DNA from: Nectonema munidae
Lineage: Eukaryota; Nematomorpha; Nectonematoida; Nectonematidae
Direction: 5' to 3'
Assembly (NCBI GenBank): GCA_030549495.1
Contig: JAUIRK010001034.1
Location: 434,001 to 498,000 of the forward strand
DNA length: 64,000 nt
The translations under genes and the position numbers were made by a program. The notes under the pieces are model-generated. The model had not been told where the DNA came from. It saw nothing but the letters and a program-made list of their open reading frames with translations, and did not search any database. Positions 12,541 through 23,623 of the stretch are shown here, piece after piece; position 1 is the first letter of the stretch; every line of letters begins with the position of its first letter.

Positions 12541-13002
12541 AATAACTTTTAACTTTCAAAAATGTAAAATGAACTCAATGTGCAAAATACGCATTTATAT
12601 TTTATATACGCATGCTAAGTGACAAACGCGTCACTACGGAAACACAACTGGTCTATGACATCAAAACACTTTTTGGCGTGCTGATAAAATTCATCTAAAA
12701 GTAAATCACTACAAACATCTGCTATATGACGTATAAAACAATTATTATTTATGAGAAAAATAGCTATCAAAAAACTTTTTGACATATAACGTTTAAAAAG
12801 TACATTTAGTTCATTTAGACACATATAGTTTGATAGAAACCCGTCACTTATGAAGATCCAAAGTATGAAGTGCAAAACATTCATTCAGTACACATATAGT
12901 TTGACAAAAAGCATCAATAAAACAAAACAAATAGATAACTTATATCCGAAAAAAATTATATGTATAGCGTGATATATAAAACACAATGGTGATGTTATAA
13001 AC

Positions 13003-13153
13003 CAGAGGTACTCAATTGGCGGCCCGCGGTCCGAATTCGGACGTTTTGAGTATTGTTTTATTTTCTTTATTTCATGTAATAAAATTTTTGGACCTATGCA
13101 TACATTGGAACTTGTCTAACTGGACCTTTGATTATAATAGTCGAGTAGCCCTG
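13003..13153. mobile_element. hAT MITE, 151 bp
   Basis: Ends are CAGAGGTACTCAA and, on the right, the reverse complement of CAGGGCTACTCGA. Flanking 8-bp duplications are TTATAAAC (12995-13002) and TTATAAAT (13154-13161), 7 of 8 identical. The segment GGCGGCCCGCGG after the left end is characteristic of a widespread hAT group. Non-coding. Confidence 0.8.
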
Positions 13154-16100
13154 TTATAAATTATACAAATCATTGCAACAGTTACAATTTTTTAGTGAAA
13201 AAAACAGATTAAAACTTTGCTTTGCATTTTTGCAACAGTGGTATATTTCATAGACACTTTTTTACAACTATGTGGGGTTAAGGGTGTGGGTAAGGTTGAC
13301 AAGAAATACATACAGAGAAACATGTTAGATCCAGCATCTAACCCTCATTACACATAGTTAGAAACAACTGGTACAATTGTGCATATCTATGAAAATATTC
13401 CAAGGTACATTTACATTTAGCATATAAAATATTGATAGAAAAATGTTACATAATCGCTAAGGTTAAATTTTTTTCTAGATTACCCGGAAAAGACACCTAT
13501 ATAAAGTGTAAATTTAGGCAGAAGGAAAGTATTTATAAAAAGGGCATTTAGGAGAAACTGGCATTGGTGGGTCAAAATTTTTCCCAAAATAAAAAACCAC
13601 AAGAGTGCATTAGTATAAAGACAAATTTGAGTAAGGGGCCCAATATGAGAAACATTATATTAGTTGCACTATCGCGAGCATAATAAAATTTGTGGTTCAT
13701 CGAACTGTGGTAAATGAGATAAATTTATCAAGATCGCGTTAACTATAAATTCTACTTTCAAAGAAATGTACGTGTTTGCAAAAAGCCATAAATTATTTTT
13801 CTTCACAATCGTGAAAAATTTATAATAGTTCTAGCCCAAAGCGTTATTAATGTGATTAGACAAGAAACCGAAGGAGTAAAGTACTCAATAATAAGTGGAT
13901 GTAAAATAATTAAAGATTATCAATTTCTTTTCGCTGTTATTCTAACATATGTGGACAATTTTTTCTCTTATTGAGTTAAAAGGTAGTTAAACGATCAGAA
14001 ATACAAACAAAGTAAACGAATAGATAAAATTCATTCAGTTATAATTCACTCGACAAAATTTTTTTATAAATTCCGAAAATTAAAAAAAAAGTTTTGCTCC
14101 CTCCTCTCTCCAAATCCTAATAATTCCTGCCCCTAGTTGAGTTAAGTATCATTAATGAAAAGAATAGTATGTATACCATATTTGCATAGTTTTTCAAAAT
14201 ATGGTAGATTTATATCTTAAAAAATCAAGATAAATTTCATTTATTAAAAGTTGAATTTATTTAATTATCAAAAATATAAATGAAAGTATAAATGAGATGT
14301 ACTTTTTTGTATGACTGATAAAATGATTGAAGTACCCCAAAAGTTTTTGCTTAGCACAAGCTTCGGTATATACATATTTAAAAATATTAGAAAATAGATC
14401 TAAAAATATAATATTTACTATTTTTAATTGATAGAATAATCAACAAAAAGGAAAAAACAAAGGTACAAAAGAGCTAATTTGGTTTTCATCAAATCAAAAC
14501 ATTAACTTTAAAAAATTAAATTCTTCTTAAACTACAACTAAATAGTGTAGCTAGTAGAAGTAGCGAATCTAGAAACTTTTTGGCTGAGGTAAGAGAGCTA
14601 AAATTTTGAAAATTATATAAATATCAAGCATTTTTCATTATGCCAATAATTTTAAAAAATATTTGAGGCGTTGGGGAGGTTATCAGAGCTTACTTTGCCT
14701 CTGCTGTGTATCTGACCATAGCTAGTACAATGATAAAATTGAATACTTCATGCATTAGTTTTATTATTGATATCAAAATTGGATCAATTTTAGTAATCTA
14801 GTAGTAATTAAGTCAAAGTTAAAAGTTTAATTTTAGAACAAAACTTTTGATTAAGAAATGAAATCAAAAATTCTGGAATACAATAAAGAAATAAGAATTA
14901 TATCATTATTATTAAAGTAAAAGAAAGGCTTAAATATTACACAGCCTAGTGAAAAGAATTTGAGGTTTTAAAAATATAATATTCTACTATAAGATATAAC
15001 AATGATAAATAATCGCAACAAAATTTTTATTTAAAAAAATAATACCTTATTTGTGAAGTTGGACTCAGACATTTAAATTATTATCGTCTGACAAAAAAAA
15101 AGTCGGCAAAAGAATCAATGCCAAAATGATTCTAAAGCGAGAACAAATAAGTCTTAATAAAAAAAATTAAAACATAAAATGTTAATAAAGATCAAAACAG
15201 TACAATTGTTAACTTTACAAGCTGTGTCAATTTCAACCAACAATTGTTACCAGAAAAAATTGCCCATTAACTGATAAACGACATAGTAGATGCTAGTGAT
15301 TTTATAACACTTCTTAAAAGGTCACAATAATGCATTGATTTCTTTTTAAAATATATCAAATATCTGAAAAAAAAATGTTCTTGTCTTTTGAATCATTGTA
15401 CATTACGTCTAGCATAGTTATTTAAAACGTGATATAATTTGACCCTTAAAATTAGTTAGTTTTAGTCAGCTAAATATATTACAACATTTTATATTAAATA
15501 ATTTCCATTTAAAGATAGTTTTATATTTATCTCATAAAATCGCACATAATGAGTTGTTCAAAACCTTTAAGAGGCGAAAAATTGAAGAGAAATAGAGCGT
15601 ATTTAACAAAAATGGACTGGCAGATTTTTCCACTTACGTTGAAACTAATGATGTGTGTTTAATTTTCTAAGAAAATGTTTGTGTTCAAAGAATACTATTT
15701 GAGACATCACTTTCAAAACGATCACCCTTTTTTGTATCAAATTAAGGAATAGAAAAAATCCGACTAATCTTGTAAAAAGTTTCAAACAACATCCAACTGT
15801 GTTTATGAACACTTTATATTTATAAACGACATAATAAAGCAAGTTTGGTATTAGCTCAAAAATCTTAAAAGCAAAAAACAAAAATAGAAGCCCAACTCAA
15901 TTACAAAGAATTATGTTTTTCGAATAGACATAAATGTAGTGAATATTATGAACGTTTTTAAAAGCACTTAGTTAACATTTTGGTCTTATGAACCTAATGA
16001 TAAAATCAAAGAATTCGACTGCACAATTTCTTGAATTTTCACGGTATCATAAATCAAGAAAGCGTTTGAAAGTATTCCTTAACACTCAAACATGTCATCA

Positions 16101-17231
16101 ATCTGGTAGTGTTTTCATTGTATTTACAAAAAGAATAGGGATTAAAACATTCAGAGGTCTCTTATAAGATATGGACGCATATTTTACTGACGTGTTTTAA
16201 CAAACAAATATCTTTCGATACCATTGGAAGAACATTAAAAACACTTTGGAAAATCAAATGAGAGATAATTATGTTATTCATTATAAAAGACATTTTGGTT
16301 ACTTTTCAAAGGAAATGAAATGTCACGTATGTGATTCTACATTTGTTATAGACATAATGCAAAGGCTAAATGAAGTAAATATAAAACGACAAGGTGTATG
16401 TGTCTTTACTCGTGAATTTAACCTAGCAGTGATAAAAATTTTTCCAGGCAGCTGAACGAAAAAACTTTATTCATTTTCCCATTTTGCCAACAGAACTTGT
16501 TACAAGATTTATCAGATAATTACAGCTTATAGTTTTTAACTTTGCACGAAAGCTAATTTAATTTACTCATGCCATATTTTTTCTGGAACATTGAAACAAA
16601 TATCGAAGAAGTGCAGATGTTTTTGATCGATATGCATTCCGAGACAAGTTGAAGACGATGAACCAGGAATCGAGTTGTATACTTTTCTGAAATCAGAAAA
16701 GTTCAAAAATCTAAAAAATTTGCAAGAAAATTATTAGTATAGTTTGCATCATCATAAATTTGCCAGCAGATTTTCTCAATAATGATAGCTGATAAGTCAA
16801 ATCAATAATGTCAGTTTAAAAATGAAGCTAAACAAAACAAATTTACTGAAAAAATTAAAAACAAAACATAAACTTGATTTTTCGAATTAAAAAATATATT
16901 TAGAGTTTTTTTGTATCAAGGATTTCTTCTTCAAAGGAAGTCAATTCAAATTTTTTGCCAAATATGCATTAAACTGCTGATTTGTGAACTATATGTTGTC
17001 TGCTCGAAATGCAAGAAATCTTTTTGTTATGAATGCCAAGAAATTTTTCATCGGTGTTTTCCGAAGTTTGAGAGAAGACAGTTTCCTACATGTTTTTTGT
17101 GTCTTAAAAACTCTCAAAAAGACTATTCTTTTAGAAATGCACTCTTCAAAATGAGGGAAATTGTATGATTTAGAAATTAATATATTATATTAAATGAAAT
17201 GCAAAATGATTTCATATGTTTCGCCTCATTT
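13154..17231. other. AT-rich stretch; only weak Cys-rich ORFs
   Basis: No gene identified with confidence. The ORF at 16246-16455 (+) contains MKCHVCDSTF. The ORF at 16911-17168 (+) contains spaced cysteines (CQIC ... CSKCKKSFCYEC ... CFLC) that resemble a decayed transposase zinc-binding tail or a RING/B-box-like fragment. No flanking motif settles the question. Confidence 0.35.
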
Positions 17232-17359
17232 TCACAACATCACTTTGATTCCCAAATCTAGAAATCCCTTTTACACTCCAACTTGGAACACAACTTTCTT
17301 GAGAATTACGACCGTCTAAAAACCAGTAACTGTTTATACAAAATAAACTGCATTGATTG

Positions 17360-17610
17360 AAATGCTACATACATACATAGGCAAGACCGACAGACCGCCA
17401 CAAACTCGTATTAGAGAACGCCAATACCTCGTCTGAAGACATAAACAAACTGAGCCTGCATAACAACATGCTGCTTCAACGCCTATAATAACCTATGCCA
17501 CATATTCTTTGAACTTCGAAAATACAAAAATACTTTCCACCTCATCCCCAAAATATCTTTTGTTCCTTGAAGCCTGGCACTCCCTATCGAATTCCAACTG
17601 CATTAACCCA
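17360..17610 (+). pseudogene. Penelope-like element, GIY-YIG endonuclease fragment (unit A)
   Basis: The plus strand reads TYIGKTDRPPQTRIRER, the GIY-YIG core of Penelope-like elements (YIGxTxRxLxxRIxEH). About 190 bp later comes FLEAWHSL, the usual C-terminal FLExWHS block. This is the non-LTR retroelement class whose reverse transcriptase is related to telomerase. It is an old broken copy; the reverse transcriptase part is present only in unit B. Confidence 0.7.
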
Positions 17611-17731
17611 TTATAATGAAAATATAAAAAGTTCTATTACCTTTACCTTCTAAAATTAATATAAAATTGCATTTCTGTTGTTATTTTTTTTATAATTTTG
17701 CTTAGTAAAGCTGAAATTTTACAAATTAGTC

Positions 17732-17989
17732 TAAAATCTTCTCAAAAATCTTTGAAGTTTAGGTTAATCAAAATATGGAACACTTTCCTTAACTCTTTCC
17801 TAGAATTCGATTGCTCCCTTCAAACTTTAAAACATAAATGTATAAAGCTGATAGGTAGAGGCGTCGCCTACGGATCCAAAGCCTTTGGTTTCGAATCCCG
17901 GCGATGCCATCGACTTATAAAAAGTTCATCAGTGCAGATATAGAAGTTTCTACTTCCCTTGCATGAAACACCCTGTCAAAAAAAAAAAA
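17732..17989 (+). mobile_element. 5'-truncated LINE 3' fragment with tRNA-like module
   Basis: This sequence matches the 3' end of the LINE at 46770-48764 (reverse orientation), from SLKSSQKSLKFRLIKIWNTF to CCCTGTC plus a 12-A tail. The empty site is visible in unit B. At the left junction target and LINE share AGTC, and I see no target-site duplication. That fits microhomology-assisted insertion of a short 5'-truncated copy. Confidence 0.85.
17850..17925 (+). repeat. tRNA-like module within LINE 3' end (copy 1)
   Basis: TAGGTAGAGGCGTC resembles an A box and GGTTTCGAATCCC a B box, with tRNA-like spacing. It is followed by GGCGATGCC. The module lies between the last LINE codons and the poly-A and is shared with the copy at 46848-46925, so it belongs to the LINE rather than being a working tRNA gene. 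Confidence 0.6.
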
Positions 17990-18497
17990 TTTAATTTTAT
18001 TTATGATTTATTTTATTTTTACCATTTCAATGAAGGAACATTTTTGATCTTTGAATTTTACAAATATAACCCACGTAATAATATTTTTTCAAAACCTGTC
18101 AATTTTTTGTATTATTTTTCATATTTAGTGGTAATTCAATCCATTACCAAGGAAAAATAACTATAAAAATTTTAAAAATTCTGATTTACATAAAACTTTC
18201 AGGTTATGAAATGAAAGGTAATATTTTATTTTGTTCGATGATATCAAAGATGAGGAGGATGTCTCATATATAGGGGGATCTGATGATTTTTATTGATTTA
18301 ATCATGCGATAAGCTGATGTGTATATCTTCGTAACGCACCACAATTGATAATTCATGCAGCATTTTTGAAAAACTCATTAGAAGAAAATAATTCATATTA
18401 GAAATAAGCCCCAAGCGTAAAGAAAATTTAAAAGTATGGAAAATTTATCCATTCATTTCATTTGTTCATTCCTTGAATTATTAACAATTCTTTTATA

Positions 18498-18667
18498 TAT
18501 CAGTGGCCTTAAGGCCTTTTTGAATATTTGCCTTAAAAAAAAGAAAACTTTCTATATTGAAAATATATTGTCTATTCTATTTAAATTTGTAAACATTTTG
18601 TCTCACTGATGTCACGATCTGTTCTTTTTTTTCTTTATAATTGTATGAATAAATCTTTCTTTCTTTC
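18498..18667 (+). mobile_element. Short retroposed fragment ending in CTTT repeats
   Basis: An identical 9-bp duplication TCTTTTATA flanks the insert (18489-18497 and 18668-18676). Unit B has a single copy of the site and no insert. The 3' end is GAATAAATC followed by (TTTC)n, as in 5'-truncated CR1/L2-type LINEs or their SINEs. No coding. Confidence 0.8.
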
Positions 18668-18963
18668 TCTTTTATAAGTCAAGTGTTATTTTGGAATATA
18701 CATATGCACTATTTGTGTGTGTGTACAGGCAGGTAGACAAAAAGAGGCTAGAAATACTTGTGTGTATTCCCTTTGGGCGTTGGAGCCGATTCTAGATAAC
18801 GATTATGATTCTGATTTTCTAAATTTTAAAGTGAAAAAAACTCCTCTTTACAACAAACAATGAATTTTCCGCTATGCAATGACTTATTTTTTATTTTAAC
18901 TCACAGCAAGTAATCTCCTGATACATAAGTTTGTGTTGATCTATATTAGTCAGCGTAGTTGGA

Positions 18964-18972
18964 TATAAAAGG
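18964..18972 (+). promoter_or_regulatory. TATA box of candidate secreted-peptide gene, copy A
   Basis: TATAAAAGG lies 58 bp upstream of the ATG at 19030, with a plausible initiator around TTCATAGC or TTAGTTC. The same box is kept in unit B at 33430-33438 (reverse strand). Confidence 0.5.
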
Positions 18973-19029
18973 ATATCAATAAGCAGTTCATAGCAAGTCA
19001 CCATCAAACATTAGTTCAGGTCTGACAGC

Positions 19030-19251
19030 ATGAGGGCCGCCTACTTCTATTTTACTGCTTTCTCTCTCTCTCTGCCTGATAACTCACATTTTAGTGTACT
19101 TTCTTTTTCTAATTTTAGATACAAAAAGGGATCCCCTGAAGATAAACCACTCCAGAAAAGTTTTTTCGTAACAACTGAAGAAGCACCCCAAACCACTCTT
19201 CTGAAGAATAACCACCCCAAGAATATAAACTTTTTTTTCATATTAATATAA
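19030..19251 (+). pseudogene. Candidate small secreted-peptide gene, copy A
   Basis: The ATG opens MRAAYFYFTAFSLSL, a signal-peptide-like start, then a CT-rich run. In unit B the next bases form a donor (CTG|GTAACTC); here the G is A (CTGATAACTC), so the donor is lost. An acceptor (TTTTAG) precedes an exon-like part rich in charged residues (KGSPEDKPLQK ... TTLLKNNHPKN). CT-repeat length and an A-run differ between copies and shift the frame. The copies look like decayed members of a small secreted-peptide family. I do not recognise the product. Confidence 0.4.
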
Positions 19252-19258
19252 TATCTTT

Positions 19259-20450
19259 CAGTAGATGATGTGTGGTGGAATTTTAGACAGTTGTCGCATT
19301 GTGTAAGACGTAATTTGAAGATTTTGGACTGAAGAATTGTGTGGTTTAGAATGATTTTCGCAAAGATGCTTGAAAAGTGTGTTGGTGGATGTTTGAAATG
19401 ATATAGTGTAGGAGTACAAGCCCTTTTTGCCTAATTGTTTAATTGACGTTAGTGAGCCTAAGTCTTTAAGGAAGCAGTTCTCATGTAGGAATTGGGTAGC
19501 GATATTTTCAATAGGGATGTCAATGGGGATGCCCGAAAGACGTGGAATACTAGGTGGGATGTCGTGTGCGGTGATGCCATTGTTCGCTAGTGGTTTTATG
19601 GCCATTTCTTTTTGTGTATTGTTTTCGAATTGAAATAGGAGGGTTCCTAAGGATGAGCTGCGCGTGTTTTTAATGTTTATAGGATGTTTGTGGGTTTCCA
19701 TATTTTTTATTATGTTTTTTTTAAGTTAGCTTTATCGGTTCAACTTTCGGGTGGATCTAGTGGTGTGAGCATAATTGATAGATCTGGATTGAGAGTTTTC
19801 TTAGGTTTAGGGATTGTGTGTAATGTATGTGGTGCGCTCGCTGTTGGATTAGGTTGTGTGAGAGAGGGTTGAGTGCTGTTAGTGGAGGCTTGAGAGTACG
19901 TTTTAGTAGGTGTAGGGTGAGCGATTTGAGAGAGAGAGTTGAATTGGTGAGACATTCAATCTTGTTTGAATGTGTGAGTAGAACATCAGATTTTAATATG
20001 TGAAAGTTTATGAGGTGTTCAGAGGGAAGTGTGGTCTTGGAAATAAATTGGTCGAAGAGATCGGAGATGATTTGAGAAGATGTGGGGGTTATAGGGGAAT
20101 CGTTTCTTGGGCGTTTTGTTTGAGAAGACATGAATGGAATGATGTGAGACTGGTTGTTGTGGAGGTTAGTAAGCGATTAAGTGGTGGAAATGTAAATATG
20201 TGGGGTGGGGTAATAATATAGAGTGCAGTTAAAAGTTATTTAAAAAAATAAATAATAATAATAATAATTAAAATGATAATAAAAAGAGGCTTGCGACAGA
20301 GAAAGTAGACTTTAGGAGAAAGAACAATGAGGAAAAAGTGAGGATTTGTAATCATGTATGGGTAGAGATTTTTGAAAGAAAGACAGCGCCATTTTTTTAT
20401 TTTGTCGAAGGAGATACCGAAAAATCTTTTCTGCGAAGATATTAATATGT
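19259..20450 (-). mobile_element. LINE 5' part with ORF1 (reverse orientation)
   Basis: The minus strand starts MSSQTKRPRNDSPITPTSSQ (20131 downward), then changes frame and continues to about 19258 with RLSGIPIDIPIENIATQFL and SIKQLGKKGLYSYTISFQTS. Composition is Thr/Ser/Pro-rich and polar, as in ORF1 proteins of I/Jockey-type LINEs. A likely 5' UTR reaches about 20450. The downstream ORF2 is missing: homology ends abruptly at 19258 against repeat unit A. Loss of the 3' side is unusual for LINEs, which normally lose the 5' side, so this is probably a recombination junction. It may be the same family as 23624-25965, but ORF1 and ORF2 cannot be matched here. Confidence 0.5.
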
Positions 20451-21096
20451 CCTTATTAAACTCGAAGAATATTTATTGTTTTAGGTTATAGTTTATAGTT
20501 TGCAGGTTGTTTGATGCGCCTCGGATACATAAGCCACCTATGCTGGTTTACAGGCAACAACACGTCACCCGGCAATATTTATTGAAATAACAAAAAACAA
20601 AGTTCAAACATTGAAGCAAAAATATCGATATTTTTTTTCTTCAAATGAATTTTCAGTAAAGTATTCATTCAAAGTTTATTGTTTAACTCTTATTTATGTG
20701 ACGTATAATTCTTTGAGTTAGATACATAACAATATGGAAATAGTTCATTACAGCTAAAAATGGGTAAAAAAATATTGATAGAGAGAACTAAGTATTTGAA
20801 GAAACTACAAAAAATAAAATCAAATATATTTCTTTTATGTATTACAATTTAAATGCAATATAAATGCATTTATATTGAAAAAAGTTTGAAATATAATATA
20901 ATGTACAAAATATAAATGTTTAAGATTTTACTAATAGGAATTCATAAATGCATTTTATTTAAAAAAAATACTGATTTAACTCTTTGATCTCCTGTGTAGA
21001 ATCGAAATATAAATTTTGAAAGGTTACCATATCATAGAAATAAGCTAAATAAGCAAAGAATGTAACACGAAAAGATAAACAACAAAAATTTAATCC
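20451..21096. other. AT-rich sequence, no gene seen
   Basis: Nothing recognisable between the LINE 5' fragment and the outer hAT element. Confidence 0.5.
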
Positions 21097-21257
21097 ATTT
21101 CAATCAGGGGCGCACATCCTCAAAATTATTGGGGGCGAAATTTTTTTGTTGCAATTTTCAAAATTAGTGTCTGTAAATACCACGGGAGACCAAATATGCA
21201 AGCAATCCTTTAACCCTTAATTTGTATGCATATTTTAATAACATCATTGATAAGCAT

Positions 21258-21272
21258 GGGTCTAATGGACCC
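21258..21272. repeat. Subterminal palindrome GGGTC-N5-GACCC (left, piggyBac D)
   Basis: GGGTC TAATG GACCC, 44 bp inside the left end of piggyBac D. Confidence 0.7.
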
Positions 21273-21496
21273 AAGACATTTTTGTACATATAAATTGTTT
21301 TCGATTAACCTTAGTCTTAGTATATGAAAAGAGATGATTTTAAACTGCACAAAAACTATATAAAAGAAAAGTATACGTTAGGTTAAAAAAATTTACTATA
21401 CCTAGGAATATGGTCGCATGAAGTGAATGGATTAAGAGTCAGGTAAGCTAGTTGTAAGGTGTAAAGTTTACATGAAATTTTTATTAGATTTTCTAA

Positions 21497-23217
21497 CTTA
21501 TTAAGAATTCAGTTTTCACAAATTATTTTCTTCTTTGAATGTTCACAGCAAATATTTTTCAAACATTTAGAACAAATTTGTTTGATTTTCTATCTCTTGA
21601 AGCAGGACAAATGTGACATCGTTTTTCCTTGCTTGAAGAAGGAGTCAAAGTACCAACATCTTCTTCGTCTATTTTTTCAGAAATACAACTGTTTATAGCT
21701 CTTTTCACAGATTTTGGCATCTTTTGTACTTTTGCTCTTGATTCAAGCCATGGATTTATCAATTTTTCAGACAAAACTCGGAGAAATCCTTTTCTTTTTA
21801 TTTTTTTGCTTTCTTTCGAATATTCAAGGCTCCATATAACATAGGCTGCTATATCAACTATGTTGAAAAGATTACATGTGGCCATCTCTTTGATTTTCTT
21901 TTACAAGTATAATTATGCAAAAGGTGATCCATTATATCTACTCCAAATTTCGTTTTGTTATAAAACAAAACAATTTCTCGTTTATTTTTCTCTGTTCCAA
22001 TAACATTTCTATCGTTGTGAAAACTTGAAAGTAGTGTGACTTGCTTATTTCTTTTTGGAGTGTAGGAAACAATAGTTGCCGTTTTATGAAAAGCAAACAA
22101 AGAACTATTTACAGGACGATTTTTTTCAAAAAAAAATTGTGGTATAAATTTTTTGTTTTTTCGCACAGTACCAACACTTGTTAGACCATTAGCTAAAAGT
22201 TGTTAACATAAATCGAAGCTAGTAAAAAAGTTATCAAAGCTGATGTTTCTACCTGAGAAAAAAAATGGTTTTGCCAATTCAATAACAACTGAATGAGACA
22301 AATTTACTTGAATTTTATCGTCAACTTTACCAACATATGGTATTCCTTTTAAAGGATAAAAGGTTTTAGAGTCATTTATCCAAAAAATTTTAAGCCCATA
22401 TTTGTCCGGTTTGGAAGGTAAATACTGCCTAAAACTGAAACGTCCTCTAAATGGAAGCAACTGTTCGTCAATTGTTAAATATTCGCTTGGAGTATAATGC
22501 TTTTGCAAATTTTTGTTAAGAATTTCAAAAATAGAGCGTGCAGGAGCAAATTTGTCCTTTTGTTTTCTGAGACTTCTAGTTTCCGAACAATCAAAACGGA
22601 GAAACCTATTTAGTTGATAAAAACGACTAATGGAAAGTGTTGCTTTAAAGATAGGAGGGCCATATTCATTGCTCCAAAGAGTATCGCAATTGACAAAGTT
22701 GGATTTCAAATGGCCGGCTGAAATAAGCAATCCAATAAAAGCGTATAATTCTTCTTTACTTGTAAGAGCGTACTTGATCAAATTATTATTATTTTTGTTG
22801 AAGGTTTCTATTTTTTTGTTCGTGCAATCAATTATGATATTCATAATTTCTTCATTAAAATAAAGTTAAAAAAAATCATCAATTTCAATTAAGTTTTTAG
22901 GAACATTTTTTACTTTGCATTTTTCTCTAACAATATTACATTTTTTTTGTTTTTGTACGTAAAGAAGGTGTAGATTCCCATTTTATATTGTCTTTGTTAG
23001 CGTAACAGTCGGTTTGATTTTTTGTTGCTTTAAAATATAAATTCTCCATAATCCAATTGTCTTCACTTTCATCAGAAATAGATGAAGAATCACAAATACC
23101 TCTTTGTTTATCAGTGCAATTTTCATCATTGGAAAAGTATGAATCATGACTCATGTCTTCACTACAAGAACCACTATCACATGATTGAAAAATTTCAAAA
23201 ATATTTTTATTAGACAT
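21497..23217 (-). pseudogene. piggyBac transposase (broken)
   Basis: The frame starts at 23217 with MSNKNIFEIFQSCDS and an acidic Ser-rich N-terminus. The catalytic part is at 22844-22203: YLTIDEQLLPFRGR (first Asp), FWINDSKTFYPLKG (second Asp) and ISFDNFFTSFDL (third Asp). GVDIMDHLLHNYTCKRKSKR follows in the next frame (22166-21858). The C-terminus has RCHIC and then, after another frame change, CSKCLKNICCEH, the zinc-binding tail. The pieces lie in at least four frames, so it is inactive, but the catalytic residues are readable and the decay is moderate. Confidence 0.9.
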
Positions 23218-23386
23218 TTTGAATATAAGATAAAACTAAAATAAAATATATAAAAGTAAATAAAATTTATAGTTTTATAAATTTTAATGAAGATTTAATA
23301 CAACACGCTTGAATAATACTTTCAATAATTTTTAAATTTTATAATTTGTATATTATTCTTCTAGTAGATTTAAAAGTAATAAATAT

Positions 23387-23401
23387 GGGTCTATTAGACC
23401 C
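23387..23401. repeat. Palindrome GGGTC-N5-GACCC upstream of transposase (piggyBac D)
   Basis: GGGTC TATTA GACCC, about 170 bp upstream of the minus-strand transposase start, possibly in its promoter. Confidence 0.65.
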
Positions 23402-23623
23402 ATCATTATCAATGTTGTAATTAAAAAGTACAAAGTTGTCCCTTTTTCTGTCCTAAAAATGACCTTTATACCTCGAATAATTAAAATGGCTTCAAATTGT
23501 TTCTAGAAGAATTTCACGACAATTTTTGATTACTTATCTTTAATACTATATTCAGAACAAATATAACAATTCGTATACAAACATAATAACATTATAACTT
23601 AAATTATCGACTCTATTACTCGT

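Larger units (their letters stand above)
17232..19258 (+). repeat. Repeat unit A, inverted partner of 33141-34649
   Basis: From TCACAACATCACTTTGATTC to ATAATATCTTT this region matches the reverse complement of unit B nearly throughout. It spans a Penelope fragment, a TATA promoter and a small ORF with signal-peptide-like start. Unit A is about 520 bp longer. The excess is explained by a LINE 3' fragment (17732-17989), a 170-bp retroposed fragment with duplication (18498-18676), and about 80-85 bp near 17608-17690. Unit A stops where LINE ORF1 sequence starts; unit B continues into unrelated sequence at that point. Confidence 0.85.

Noticed and set aside
17862-17922. Functional tRNA gene
   Set aside because: No acceptor-stem pairing, and the module is shared with a second LINE 3' end, so it is part of a retroelement.
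18290-18340. Hammerhead ribozyme-like CTGATG motifs near the Penelope fragment
   Set aside because: Penelope relatives can carry hammerheads, but the CTGATGA and GAAA cores with paired stems could not be assembled here.
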